This document shows, piece by piece, positions 17,545 through 25,734 of a DNA stretch of 44,949 bases; positions within the stretch are counted from its first letter, which is position 1; the number at the start of each line of letters is the position of its first letter. This stretch comes from Veillonella ratti (lineage in GTDB: Bacteria > Bacillota > Negativicutes > Veillonellales > Veillonellaceae). The DNA lies in contig NZ_RQUX01000020.1 of the NCBI RefSeq assembly GCF_003992115.1, forward strand, positions 1 through 44,949, in the 5' to 3' direction. The position numbers were made by a program, and so were the translations under genes. The notes under the pieces are model-generated. The model was not told the origin of the DNA and made no database searches. It saw only the letters and a program-made list of their open reading frames with translations.

Positions 17545-17635
17545 AATAAGGCTATCTATAAAAAATAGAAGTGGGTGTTATTTTATATATTTGAATTGAG
17601 AAATTGACAATAAAAAAATAAATATTAGCGTATCT

Positions 17636-17673
17636 GACCGGCTTTTGGAGAAAAAAGACCGGTCGTTTTTTTA
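17636..17673 (+). terminator. Rho-independent terminator after AraC gene
   Basis: GACCGG (17636-17641) pairs with CCGGTC (17659-17664), with an inner CTTTT/AAAAG extension. A run of seven T residues follows. Confidence 0.85.
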
Positions 17674-17721
17674 TATTAAATTCACTGACTGCATTTAAAA
17701 AACATTGCAAAAACAGTCAAA

Positions 17722-17736
17722 TGATAATTATTTTCA
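17722..17736. promoter_or_regulatory. Fur-like box before the tartrate carrier
   Basis: TGATAATTATTTTCA matches the 7-1-7 Fur-family dyad TGATAAT-N-ATTATCA at all but one position. It overlaps a possible -10 (TATTTT, 17729-17734) that has TTGCAA at 17705-17710 as -35. Binding here could repress transcription when iron is replete, or the site could serve PerR or Zur, which use similar boxes. Confidence 0.5.
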
Positions 17737-17838
17737 TAGCGTAATTTGGATAGCTGATTTATGGTATATGCGTATAATGAAAGTATCGAATGCATTCACA
17801 GTATCACCAATACAATTAGTGTACGAGAGGAGACAAAG

Positions 17839-19107
17839 ATGGATGGTGTTATTGTAACCCTAGTTCTTTTAGTTTTTGCCATTATCATGTTCGTTTGGGA
17901 GAAAATCCCCTTGTCCATAACCGCTATGACGGTGGCTGTTTGCTTGACTTTGACCGGTGTGCTCACACCGAAAGAAGCATTCTTAGGCTTTGTGGATTCC
18001 AATGTATTACTCTTTATGGCTATGTTCATTGTAGGGGCCGCCTTTTTCGATACCGGTGTGGCTCATGCGGTGGGCGGTTTAATTAATCGTTTTGCCAAAA
18101 CGGAACGTCAGCTAATTATCGCCGTAATGTGTATTACCGGTCTTATGTCGACGTTCTTATCCAATACGGGGACAACCGCCGTATTGATTCCGCTTGCTAT
18201 GGGTCTTGTGCAGCGCACCGGCATTAAAGCCACGAAACTGTTAATGCCTTTAGCTATTGCCGCATCTGCCGGCGGTAATGTGAGTCTCATCGGTTCACCG
18301 GGCAATATGATTGCTCAATCCGGTTTGGCACAGCAGAATTTGGCCTTCGCTTTCTTCGACTATGCCTTGGTAGGTTTGCCGGTATTGCTCGTAGGTATTG
18401 CGTACTTCGCTTTAATCGGTCATAAATTATTACCGGAAGAGCCGACCCATACACCGGCTACCGAATATACGACCGACGCCGATTACAGTAAAGTGGCCAT
18501 GTGGCGCAAAGTATTTGCTGCCGGTACTTTGGTTGCGACTGTACTGGGGATGATTTTTGAATCACAATTGGGCATCAAGCTTCATGTCATTGCCTGGATT
18601 GGGGCCTTATTCCTCGTAGCAACTCGCACGATTTCTGAAAAAGTAGCCGTTAACGCTATTGATATGAAAACGATTTTACTCTTTGTAGGTTCTTTGGCCT
18701 TAGCTCAGGCTCTTGTGAAAACCGGTGCCGGTGCGATGATTGCCGATACGATTATTCAGAGCCTCGGTGATAATCCGTCGCCGTTTATGTTATTGGCTGT
18801 TGTATTCTGTATCGCTGCTATTTTGACTCAGTTCATGTCCAATACAGCGACGACTGCTTTATTGGTGCCAATCAGCTTGGCCTTGGCTCAGCAGGTTGGG
18901 GCCGACCCAAAAGCGGTGCTTATGGCGACTGTTATCGGCGGTTCTGTAGCCTTTGCTACACCAATCGGTTGTCCGCCGAATACGATGGTATATAACGTAG
19001 CAGGCTATAGTTTTATGGACTATGTAAAAGTAGGTGGTCCTTACCTAATCTTAGCAATGATCACTTCACTTATTTTATTACCGATTTTCTTCCCGTTTTA
19101 CCCTTGA
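17839..19107 (+). CDS. SLC13/DASS family anion transporter, probable tartrate or dicarboxylate carrier
   Basis: This 422-residue membrane protein belongs to the divalent anion:Na+ symporter (SLC13) superfamily. It carries two copies of the signature SNT motif (FLSNTGTTAVLIPLA near the first third and FMSNTATTALLVPISLA near the end), with substrate-loop segments GSPGNM and GCPPNTM. About eleven membrane segments are seen. The ATG at 17839 follows GAGGAGA; an ATG at 17761 lacks a site. The two L-tartrate dehydratase genes follow 104 bp downstream, mirroring the E. coli ttdA-ttdB-ttdT gene set, so tartrate uptake or tartrate:succinate exchange is the likely role. Confidence 0.85.
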   Translation: MDGVIVTLVLLVFAIIMFVWEKIPLSITAMTVAVCLTLTGVLTPKEAFLGFVDSNVLLFMAMFIVGAAFFDTGVAHAVGGLINRFAKTERQLIIAVMCITGLMSTFLSNTGTTAVLIPLAMGLVQRTGIKATKLLMPLAIAASAGGNVSLIGSPGNMIAQSGLAQQNLAFAFFDYALVGLPVLLVGIAYFALIGHKLLPEEPTHTPATEYTTDADYSKVAMWRKVFAAGTLVATVLGMIFESQLGIKLHVIAWIGALFLVATRTISEKVAVNAIDMKTILLFVGSLALAQALVKTGAGAMIADTIIQSLGDNPSPFMLLAVVFCIAAILTQFMSNTATTALLVPISLALAQQVGADPKAVLMATVIGGSVAFATPIGCPPNTMVYNVAGYSFMDYVKVGGPYLILAMITSLILLPIFFPFYP

Positions 19108-19211
19108 TTTTAAGAGGCAAAACATTTCTGATAAAAAATTTTCTAGGTTTTTCTATATGTACAGATTGTAATTTGGGATCGGTACATCCCATAAGTTAAA
19201 GGAGGATATGT

Positions 19212-20111
19212 ATGGATAAGGAAAAAATGAGTCAAAGAATGACTCAAATTCTTGCGGATTTTGTAGGCTATTTCTCTAAAGTATTGCCGGATGATGTTGA
19301 TGCTAAATTAAAGGAATTGGCAGCGGACGAAAAGAATCCGTTAGCTAAAACGATTTATGACACTATGCACAAAAATATGGAATTGGCTAAAGAATTGAGC
19401 CGTCCATCCTGTCAAGATACAGGCGTATTGCAGTACTGGGTAAAATGCGGTGCCAACTTCCCATTAATCGGCGAATTGGAAACTATTTTGCGCGATGCCA
19501 CTTATCAGGCTACGCAGGAAACTCCATTGCGTCATAACTGTGTAGAAACATTTGACGAATTCAATACGAAGAAAAACATCGGCTTAACGGCTCCATACAT
19601 TCTTTGGGATATCATTCCTGATCGTGACGATGTAGAAATTTACCCTTACATGGCCGGCGGCGGCTGTTCCTTGCCGGGCAGCGGTAAAACTTTAATGCCG
19701 GGCGAAGGTTATGAAGGGGTTGCCAAATTCGTACTCGATTTGATGACGTCTTACGGCTTAAACGCATGTCCTCCGTTATTGGTTGGCGTAGGTATTGCAA
19801 CCTCCATCGATACGGCTGCTTTATATTCCAAAAAAGCGATTATGCGTCCGGTAGGTTCTCATAATCCTAACAAAAACGCAGCGTATATGGAACAATTGTT
19901 GGAAGACGGTATCAATGCCCTTCATTTAGGACCGCAAGGTATGGGCGGCGACAAATCCGTTATGGGTGTTAACATCGAAAACGGTACCCGTCATCCGTCC
20001 GTATTGAGTGTGGCTGTTAACGTGGGGTGCTGGAATCACCGTCGCGGTCACTTAGTATTTACTAAAGATGGTCAATGTACAGTTTTATCGCATAGTGGGG
20101 TGAAATACTAA
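19212..20111 (+). CDS. ttdA: L(+)-tartrate dehydratase alpha subunit
   Basis: This 299-residue protein is the iron-sulfur alpha subunit of a class I fumarase/L-tartrate dehydratase. The cysteine motifs [16 protein letters not shown] and [10 protein letters not shown], plus [11 protein letters not shown], are in family order. Length (TtdA of E. coli is about 303 residues) and many segments such as [14 protein letters not shown] and [10 protein letters not shown] resemble TtdA more than clostridial fumarase alpha. With the beta subunit it converts L-tartrate to oxaloacetate. GGAGG at 19201-19205 sets the start. The stop codon shares its final A with the ttdB start. Fumarase activity cannot be excluded. 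Confidence 0.88.
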   Translation: MDKEKMSQRMTQILADFVGYFSKVLPDDVDAKLKELAADEKNPLAKTIYDTMHKNMELAKELSRPSCQDTGVLQYWVKCGANFPLIGELETILRDATYQATQETPLRHNCVETFDEFNTKKNIGLTAPYILWDIIPDRDDVEIYPYMAGGGCSLPGSGKTLMPGEGYEGVAKFVLDLMTSYGLNACPPLLVGVGIATSIDTAALYSKKAIMRPVGSHNPNKNAAYMEQLLEDGINALHLGPQGMGGDKSVMGVNIENGTRHPSVLSVAVNVGCWNHRRGHLVFTKDGQCTVLSHSGVKY

Positions 20112-20728
20112 TGGAAAAGAAAATCTTAACAACACCGATTTCCGCAGAAGATTTAGAAGGCATTAAAGCCGGTGATATCGTATATTTAACAGGTCACATT
20201 ACAACTTGCCGTGACGTTGCTCATCGCCGTTTGATTGAATACGGTCGTGAACTACCGGTTGACGTTCGCAACGGTGCTATTTTGCATGCCGGTCCGATTG
20301 TAAAAACTATCGACGAAGCTAACGGTAAATACGAAATGATTTCCGTAGGTCCTACAACCAGTATGCGTATGGAAAAATTCGAATACGACTTCGTAAAACA
20401 TACCGGTGTGCGTCTCATCGTCGGTAAAGGCGGTATGGGCCCGGGCACTCAGAAAGCGTGTCAGGAATTCAAAGCCTTGCATTTAGTATTCCCAGCCGGT
20501 AATGCTGTATTGGCTGCAACAGAAGTAGAAGAAATCGAACAAGCTAATTGGAAAGAATTAGGCATGCCGGAAACATTGTGGACTTGCCGTGTTAAAGAAT
20601 TCGGTCCTTTGATCGTATCCATCGACACCTATGGTAATAACTGGTTCGAACAGAAAAAAGTGGAATACAACGAAACGAAAGAAAAAGTGCTTGCTGAAAT
20701 TAACAAACACGTAAGCTTCATTAAATAA
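20111..20728 (+). CDS. ttdB: L(+)-tartrate dehydratase beta subunit
   Basis: This 205-residue protein is the beta subunit of L-tartrate dehydratase. It resembles TtdB of E. coli (about 201 residues) across its length: [13 protein letters not shown] at the start, [49 protein letters not shown] and ELGMPETLW are all visible. It overlaps ttdA by one base, so translation is coupled. The unit ends at the terminator at 20850. Confidence 0.9.
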   Translation: MEKKILTTPISAEDLEGIKAGDIVYLTGHITTCRDVAHRRLIEYGRELPVDVRNGAILHAGPIVKTIDEANGKYEMISVGPTTSMRMEKFEYDFVKHTGVRLIVGKGGMGPGTQKACQEFKALHLVFPAGNAVLAATEVEEIEQANWKELGMPETLWTCRVKEFGPLIVSIDTYGNNWFEQKKVEYNETKEKVLAEINKHVSFIK

Positions 20729-21068
20729 GTATTGGTTTACACTTAATTATTTATTAACCCGGTCATGGTGCGAACGGTATACATCGTTTACTGCTAATTG
20801 CGATGCATAAGGTAGCGCCATATGAGGTTACAATTTTATACTCGCTGCTAAGGTCGTTCCGAAAGGGGCGGCCTTTTGCATTTTAATAATAATTTTCAGC
20901 AGGCACATTTGAAATGTAGTATACTGTTTTTAGAAGATAATGTAATAGTCAAATCGCCGGCTGAGACTGCCATAGTTGAATGGCTGGAATTAGCTGCAGT
21001 ATTTGGCCGGTAGGGGATTACATTAAACGTATTAATGGTGATTAGGTATAAGCACAGGAGGATATTAT
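20729..21068. other. Intergenic region between ttdB and thioesterase gene
   Basis: This 340-bp stretch holds the ttdB terminator at 20850-20878. A TATACT at 20920-20925 could be a -10 for the thioesterase gene, but no good -35 is seen. I see no gene in it on either strand. Confidence 0.5.
20850..20879 (+). terminator. Rho-independent terminator after ttdB
   Basis: An 11-bp stem (AAGGTCGTTCC with GGGGCGGCCTT, some G-U pairs) is capped by a GAAA tetraloop. A short TTTT tract follows. Confidence 0.82.
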
Positions 21069-21446
21069 ATGAGTATAGAAGTGGGATTAAAAGGTGAGGC
21101 AACAGTAGTTGTTAATGAACATAATATTGCCAAAACGATGAAAAGCGGTGCTCTTGAAGTATTTGCTACGCCTGCAATGTGTGCCCTTATGGAAGAGGCG
21201 GCTGTAGCGGCTTTAAAAGGACAGTTACCGGACGGTGACGGTACGGTTGGTATTTCGCTTAGTATTTCCCATGATAAAGCATCAGCTATGGGTGCACAGA
21301 TTCGTGCGGAAGCGAAGGTGACCGCTGTGAATGGCCGTAAAATCAGCTATGAAGTGGCGGCCTATGAAGGCGATACTTGTATCGGTAAGGGAACGCACGA
21401 ACGATTTGTCATCAACAACGAAAAGTTCATGAGTAAATTAAAATAG
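21069..21446 (+). CDS. Hotdog-fold thioesterase, FlK-like
   Basis: This 125-residue protein has the hotdog-fold pattern of the fluoroacetyl-CoA thioesterase (FlK) family. TPAMCALMEEAA holds Thr34 and Glu42, and His68 follows in SISHDKAS. The spacings of 8 and 34 residues match the FlK catalytic triad Thr42, Glu50 and His76. Family members in anaerobes are widespread and usually act on other acyl-CoA thioesters, so fluoroacetate resistance should not be assumed. A good site, AGGAGG, precedes the ATG. It appears monocistronic. Confidence 0.85.
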   Translation: MSIEVGLKGEATVVVNEHNIAKTMKSGALEVFATPAMCALMEEAAVAALKGQLPDGDGTVGISLSISHDKASAMGAQIRAEAKVTAVNGRKISYEVAAYEGDTCIGKGTHERFVINNEKFMSKLK

Positions 21447-21452
21447 GAAGTT

Positions 21453-21542
21453 TACTGGGGCCGTGCCGAAAACATAATGACGATAGTGCTCGAAACATAC
21501 TGGCGCCGTGCCGAAAATATAATGGCGCTAGTGTTGAAAGCA
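21453..21542. repeat. Imperfect 45-bp tandem duplication
   Basis: Two adjacent units begin with TACTGG at 21453 and 21498 and share GCCGTGCCGAAAA plus ATAATG and TAGTG segments, differing at a handful of positions. No function is evident. The copies start 7 bp after the thioesterase stop codon. Confidence 0.75.
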
Positions 21543-21625
21543 AAACATAATTCCTGTAATATTGAATTATTTTATCAATAAAAATGTCCGAATGGAGCTA
21601 TAATGTAGCTGAGGCTACCGTTTTA

Positions 21626-21671
21626 AAAGAGGATGAGGTATACAATAAAGATACCCCATCCTCTTTGTTTT
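21626..21671 (+). terminator. Terminator downstream of thioesterase gene
   Basis: AAAGAGGATG-A-GGTA pairs with TACC-C-CATCCTCTTT (21652-21666) around an 11-nt loop, and GTTTT follows. The stem has one internal mismatch. It is about 180 bp past the thioesterase stop codon. Confidence 0.82.
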
Positions 21672-21761
21672 ACAAAGGTTATAGGTTTATATTGCACATC
21701 GATAACTATCGTTTAAGTGAAAGCTATAGGTTCTTTGCTTAAAATTCATAATTGAAAATAA

Positions 21762-21802
21762 CTGTCAATTATATTGACAGAACAGCGCTTTGATTGTATG
21801 AT
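21762..21802 (+). promoter_or_regulatory. Consensus promoter with palindromic operator before DUF3793-flavodoxin
   Basis: A perfect TTGACA (21774-21779) and TATGAT (21797-21802) are separated by 17 bp. The -35 forms the right half of a perfect palindrome, CTGTCAATTATATTGACAG (21762-21780). A repressor bound there would block RNA polymerase. The dyad does not match the Fur, Rex or FNR consensus I know. Confidence 0.68.
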
Positions 21803-21844
21803 GAATTAAGAAGATAGTTAGCTTAATTATTTTAAAACCAAGTC

Positions 21845-21869
21845 ATAGTAGCTTGGTAAAAGCTACTAT
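21845..21869 (+). promoter_or_regulatory. Perfect hairpin in the DUF3793 leader
   Basis: ATAGTAGCT and AGCTACTAT form a perfect 9-bp stem with a 7-nt loop, about 40 nt downstream of the predicted transcription start. No T-run follows, so it is not a terminator. It may stabilise the transcript or be a regulatory element. Confidence 0.45.
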
Positions 21870-21946
21870 TCATAAATCCGGATTTACTAGTATGACAGCC
21901 TTGAGAGCAAGTGTTCTCCTGAAAACATTGAGAGGCAGGGTGAACT

Positions 21947-22516
21947 ATGGTAAGCGAAATAGATTCTATTATCGGTTATCATTGTGCGCCGGCAATACGG
22001 GGAATCAAGGTGGCGAATCTTGTGGCCATTCCACGAGATATGGATTTGCATTTGACAACGGCTTTGTCGGCGTATAATGAGAAATTTAATGATCGCGGCT
22101 TGTTCTTTTACGAACTGTGTCATTGCGATCGGCGAAGATTATTGTTGGTGTTCCGCAAACGAATGTTAGAGGAATATTTACGTCGTCCCGAACATGCTGC
22201 GTTTTTAAAACTCTACGGCTATTTGCCGACGGAATCTTTGGAAACGTGGTTTGAGCGCTTAGAAGGTCGTTTGGAAGAACGGATGGACTTTCCTCATGAA
22301 ATCGGTCTGTTCTTGGGCTATCCACTCCACGATGTACGCTCTTTTATTCGTATGAAAGGCGCGGGCTATAAGCTTTGCGGCGAATGGAAAGTCTATGGCA
22401 ATCCTATGTCCGCCATGCATTCGTTTCACTGTTTTCGGGCATGCAGAAATTACTGTCATACCCAGCTTTTAAATGGTAAACAATTAGAGTCTTTGGTAGC
22501 CGTAACGGCATGCTAG
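21947..22516 (+). CDS. DUF3793 family protein
   Basis: This 189-residue protein matches DUF3793, a family of unknown function found in anaerobic Firmicutes. Recognisable parts are HEIGLFLGYPLHDVRSFI (about 117-134) followed by GEWKVYGN (145-152) and a Cys/His-rich tail, with Cys162, Cys166, Cys170 and Cys189. It has no signal peptide or membrane segment. The start at 21947 has a moderate AGGCAGGG site. It ends 14 bp before the flavodoxin gene, so both are probably co-transcribed. A redox or metal-related role is suggested only by the partner and the cysteines. Confidence 0.8.
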   Translation: MVSEIDSIIGYHCAPAIRGIKVANLVAIPRDMDLHLTTALSAYNEKFNDRGLFFYELCHCDRRRLLLVFRKRMLEEYLRRPEHAAFLKLYGYLPTESLETWFERLEGRLEERMDFPHEIGLFLGYPLHDVRSFIRMKGAGYKLCGEWKVYGNPMSAMHSFHCFRACRNYCHTQLLNGKQLESLVAVTAC

Positions 22517-22530
22517 TAGGAGGTAATCAC

Positions 22531-22950
22531 ATGATTGGTGTAATTTATTGGTCTGGTACAGGTAACACACAAGCAATGGCAGAAGCAATCGGTAAAGGTA
22601 TTGCCGGTGCAGGTCAAGAAGTAGTCGTTAAATCCGTGTCTGAAATTTCCGCTGATGAAGCAGCTGCTTTTGATAAATTAGCTTTAGGTTGTGCAGATAT
22701 GGGTGCTGAACAATTGGAAGAAATGGAATTCGAACCATTCTACACAGCTTTGGAACCTAAATTATCCGGCAAAAAAGTAATTCTTTTCGGCTCCTATGGT
22801 TGGGGCGGTACTTGGCTCGAAGATTGGGCTGAACGCGTAAAAGCAACCGGCGCTGAAATCGTAGCTGATAACTTACCTGTTTTCGGTGCTCCTGATGATG
22901 CTGCGTTAGCAGATTGCGAAGCACGCGGTAAAGCATTGGCTGAAGCATAA
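22531..22950 (+). CDS. Short-chain flavodoxin
   Basis: This 139-residue protein is a flavodoxin, an FMN-binding one-electron carrier. The phosphate loop reads YWSGTGNTQAMAEAIGKGI (residues about 6-24), and the isoalloxazine-binding loops are in GCADMGAEQLEE and FGSYGWGGTWLEDW. TAGGAGGT before 22531 sets the start; an in-frame ATG at 22510 lies inside the DUF3793 gene and lacks a site. Its pairing with DUF3793 behind a palindromic promoter suggests a regulated electron-transfer unit. Confidence 0.95.
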   Translation: MIGVIYWSGTGNTQAMAEAIGKGIAGAGQEVVVKSVSEISADEAAAFDKLALGCADMGAEQLEEMEFEPFYTALEPKLSGKKVILFGSYGWGGTWLEDWAERVKATGAEIVADNLPVFGAPDDAALADCEARGKALAEA

Positions 22951-23007
22951 AATTAGAATAGCAATAACTTAAAATAGTACATAGCAAAGTTTTGTTGTGT
23001 AAATATA

Positions 23008-23041
23008 TTAGAGGCTGTAATTGTAAGATTACAGCCTCTAA
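23008..23041. terminator. Perfect 14-bp hairpin after the flavodoxin gene
   Basis: TTAGAGGCTGTAAT pairs perfectly with ATTACAGCCTCTAA (23028-23041) around TGTAAG. No long T-run follows on either strand, so termination would be helped by the second hairpin next to it. The two lie between convergent genes. Confidence 0.6.
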
Positions 23042-23044
23042 ATT

Positions 23045-23099
23045 AATAATGCGGTTTGAAGATAAGTTGCTTCAAACCGCATTATTGCTTTATTTTTTA
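23045..23099. terminator. Convergent terminator hairpin
   Basis: AATAATGCGGTTTGAA pairs perfectly with TTCAAACCGCATTATT (23071-23086) over 16 bp with a 10-nt loop. GCTTTATTTTTT follows on the plus strand, making it an efficient terminator for the flavodoxin unit. The minus-strand side is less T-rich. Confidence 0.75.
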
Positions 23100-24263
23100 C
23101 TTTTTCAAACCGTTAATGAATCGTTCGATTCGATTTAGCGCTTCCTGAATGGTTTCACGAGATGATGCGTAGGAACAACGGATGCGGCCTTTACCGCATT
23201 CGCCGAAAGCGGAGCCCGGTACTACGGCTACATGCTCCTGTTGTAACAACTGAACGGCGAAATCAAAGTCGTTTAAGCCGCAACTTGAAATATCAGGGAA
23301 TACATAGAAGGCACCTTCCGGTACCGCGATGGGAAGCCCCATCTTTTGGAAGCCTGCAACAATTAAATTGCGCCGTGCTTCGTATTCTTCACGCATAGCA
23401 ACTACGCTGTCGTCGCATTCGTTGAGCGCCACAATAGCGGCATGTTGAATCGGGGTAGCCGGTGCCACGATACTGTACTGGTGAATTTTGATAGCCTGCT
23501 CAATAATTTCTGTAGGAGCCAAGAGAAAACCGATACGTAAACCGGTCATGGCATAGGCTTTGGAAAAACCGTTTAAAATAAGCGTGCGTTCTTTCATGCC
23601 CGGTAAAGCGGCAATGCTCGTATGCGTGCGGCCATAGGTCAACTCGGAATAAATCTCATCACTTACAACGATGAGGTCATGTTTTTTCACAACCTCCGCA
23701 ATGCCTTCCAGTTCTTCCCGTGTTAAAATGGCGCCGGTCGGGTTACTTGGATACCCCATGAGTAACACCTTAGTTTTAGGGGTAACCGCTTTTTCAATGG
23801 CAGCCGGTGTAATTTTAAAGCCTTCTTCCAAATGAGTCGGCACCATGACAGCTATGCCTTTATTTAGTTTGACTTCCGCCGCATAGGCCACATAGGATGG
23901 GTCCGGAATGAGGACTTCGTCCCCTTCGTCGAGTAATACACGCATAGCTAAATCAATGGCTTCGCTGGCGCCGACGGTGAGCATCATTTCGTTTTCTGTA
24001 TAGTCAACGCCATAGCGCTTGCCGTACCATTTGCGAATGGCCGTGCGAAGCGGTAATAAGCCGGCGTTACTGGTATAACTTGTTTCTTTATTTTCAAGGC
24101 TTTTGATAGAGGCGTCCAGTACTTTCTGCGGTGGTGCATAGTCCGGTTCGCCAACGCCTAATGACAGCACATTATCCATGGATAAGGCCATCTCCCAAAT
24201 TTTACGAATGCCTGAAGCAGGCAATTCTTGTGCTGTTTTTGAGATGTAATTGTTCCAATTCAT
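23097..24263 (-). CDS. Class I/II PLP-dependent aminotransferase
   Basis: This 388-residue protein is a fold-type I aminotransferase of the aspartate/aromatic (PatA-like) group. GVGEPDYAPPQ is the N-terminal substrate loop, and SNPTGA, VSDEIYSELTYG and NGFSKAYAMTGLRIGF hold the PLP-contacting Asn, Asp and Tyr, and the Schiff-base Lys. RIRCSYASS near the end has the carboxylate-binding Arg. AGGAGG precedes the ATG on the minus strand. The donor and acceptor cannot be told from sequence. It is divergent from the RuBisCO-like gene, 236 bp apart. Confidence 0.9.
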   Translation of the reverse strand: MNWNNYISKTAQELPASGIRKIWEMALSMDNVLSLGVGEPDYAPPQKVLDASIKSLENKETSYTSNAGLLPLRTAIRKWYGKRYGVDYTENEMMLTVGASEAIDLAMRVLLDEGDEVLIPDPSYVAYAAEVKLNKGIAVMVPTHLEEGFKITPAAIEKAVTPKTKVLLMGYPSNPTGAILTREELEGIAEVVKKHDLIVVSDEIYSELTYGRTHTSIAALPGMKERTLILNGFSKAYAMTGLRIGFLLAPTEIIEQAIKIHQYSIVAPATPIQHAAIVALNECDDSVVAMREEYEARRNLIVAGFQKMGLPIAVPEGAFYVFPDISSCGLNDFDFAVQLLQQEHVAVVPGSAFGECGKGRIRCSYASSRETIQEALNRIERFINGLKK

Positions 24264-24499
24264 AGTATGTTCCTCCTTAATTACAGCTCAACATGATCGA
24301 CAAATCTTCTGTGTCACATTGAGTCTCTCTTTTCTCTTTTTATAGTTTATCATAAAATATTTATAACAAGTAGTAATTTGTTGAAGGATTAGCCATATTG
24401 AAGGGCTGTATATAGAAATTTATTGAATTATTATCTACAATAAATGGTCGATTTATAGTAAAATAATACTTTAGAGATGTATGTAAAAAGGAGGCAAAA

Positions 24500-25636
24500 A
24501 TGGAGACCTTGTGTAATGAGCGGTTTGTGGTGACCTATCAGATAGAAGCGCCAAGCTATGAAGAGGCGAAAGCCGTTGCTTGGGGTGTACAAGTGGAACA
24601 AACCATTGAATTTCCTTATGATTTTGTAACGAATGAAGATATTAAACGCGATATAGTGGGGCGCCTTGAATCGTTGGAACCTACCGGTGACGGTAAATAT
24701 TATTTGGCGCGCATTTCCTATGGTGTGGAATGCAGTGCTTTTGAAGCTACCCAATTTTTGAATGTGATGTTCGGTAATTCGTCCTTGCAACCCCATATTT
24801 GGGTAGTGGACATTGAGCTTGCGCCATCGCTGATTGAGCACTTTAAAGGTCCACGATTTGGTTTAGAGGGCATCCGTGAATTGGTGAAAACACCAAAGCG
24901 TGCTATGATACAAGCGGTGATTAAGCCGATGGGAACGTCACCGGCCAAATTGGCGGACATGTGCAAAGCCTATGTGCAGGGTGGAGCCGATGTGATTAAA
25001 GATGATCACGGTATCACAAATCAACAGTTTTGTACTTTTGAAGAGCGAATTAAGCGTTGTGCGGCCGCTGTAGCTGAAACAAATGCGCAAACCGGGCGTC
25101 ATACGCTGTATGCCGCCAATGTATCGGCTGACGGTGAAGCGGTGTTGGAGCGAGCTCATTATGCTAAATCAATGGGCGCTACGGCGTTAATGGTGGCACC
25201 GGCTTTAGTTGGTTACGGTTGGCTTAATCGTTTGGCTACTGATGATGAATTAGGCTTGCCGATTATTACACATCCGGCCATGATGGGCGGGTTTGTATTA
25301 CCGGGGATTTCCGGTATTGCCGATTATCTATGGATGGGCTTATTGCCGCGTTTATTTGGTTCCGATATGTCGATTTTTGTGTCCTATGGAGGTCGTTTTA
25401 CCTTTACGGCGCAGCAATGTCAACGTATTTCCGCCTACTGTACGAATCCGATTGCAGGTTTGAAAGCTACGTGTCCTTCACCGGGCGGTGGTGTTACGGA
25501 AAAACGTTTGCCGGAGTTACTGGATATTTACGGTCCGGATACGATGTTCTTAGTCGGTGGCGATATGTTCCGGCGCGGCCCCGATTTGGCGGCCAATATG
25601 AAGGCTTTTGTTGAGTTATTAGCTCAGCACAGTTAA
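24500..25636 (+). CDS. RuBisCO-like protein (form IV)
   Basis: This 378-residue protein has the RuBisCO large-subunit fold but not a carboxylase active site. The TIM-barrel motif around Lys142 (AVIKPMG) matches the RuBisCO Lys175 region, but the Lys177 position is Met144. The metal-site motif is Lys167-Asp168-Asp169-His170, keeping the carbamylated Lys and Asp but with His in place of Glu. The loop 6 Lys334 region reads SYGGRFTF without a lysine. Phosphate-site glycines remain (SPGGG at 327-331 and VGGD at 352-355). Form IV members act as enolases, isomerases or decarboxylases on sugar-phosphate-like substrates, so the reaction here is open. AAGGAGG sets the start. LarE follows 98 bp downstream. 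Confidence 0.9.
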   Translation: METLCNERFVVTYQIEAPSYEEAKAVAWGVQVEQTIEFPYDFVTNEDIKRDIVGRLESLEPTGDGKYYLARISYGVECSAFEATQFLNVMFGNSSLQPHIWVVDIELAPSLIEHFKGPRFGLEGIRELVKTPKRAMIQAVIKPMGTSPAKLADMCKAYVQGGADVIKDDHGITNQQFCTFEERIKRCAAAVAETNAQTGRHTLYAANVSADGEAVLERAHYAKSMGATALMVAPALVGYGWLNRLATDDELGLPIITHPAMMGGFVLPGISGIADYLWMGLLPRLFGSDMSIFVSYGGRFTFTAQQCQRISAYCTNPIAGLKATCPSPGGGVTEKRLPELLDIYGPDTMFLVGGDMFRRGPDLAANMKAFVELLAQHS

Positions 25637-25734
25637 ATTTACAGACGGTGGCAGAATCTTAGTTTGAACTGAGTGAGAACAGTTTCTTTATGATGTGCAT
25701 CAACTGTTTTATACAAAGAGAAAGAGAGACAAAA

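Larger units (their letters stand above)
21447..21946. other. 500-bp intergenic region with repeat, terminator and promoter
   Basis: No gene is apparent. The stretch contains a 45-bp tandem duplication (21453-21542), a strong terminator (21626-21670), a palindrome-promoter combination (21762-21802) and a perfect hairpin (21845-21869) in the leader of the DUF3793 gene. Each is described separately. Confidence 0.6.

Noticed and set aside
20896-21102. Minus-strand open frame of 68 codons
   Set aside because: It overlaps the thioesterase start and promoter zone and has no site or family features.
21762-21780. Fur box at the flavodoxin promoter
   Set aside because: The dyad CTGTCAA-N5-TTGACAG does not match the TGATAAT-N-ATTATCA pattern; a different regulator is more likely.
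24431-24841. Minus-strand open frame opposite the start of the RuBisCO-like gene
   Set aside because: It is antisense to a well-supported gene and has no ribosome binding site.
24500-25636. A true carboxylating RuBisCO
   Set aside because: Loop 6 lysine and the Lys177 equivalent are missing and the metal-site Glu is His; no phosphoribulokinase or CO2-fixation neighbour is present.
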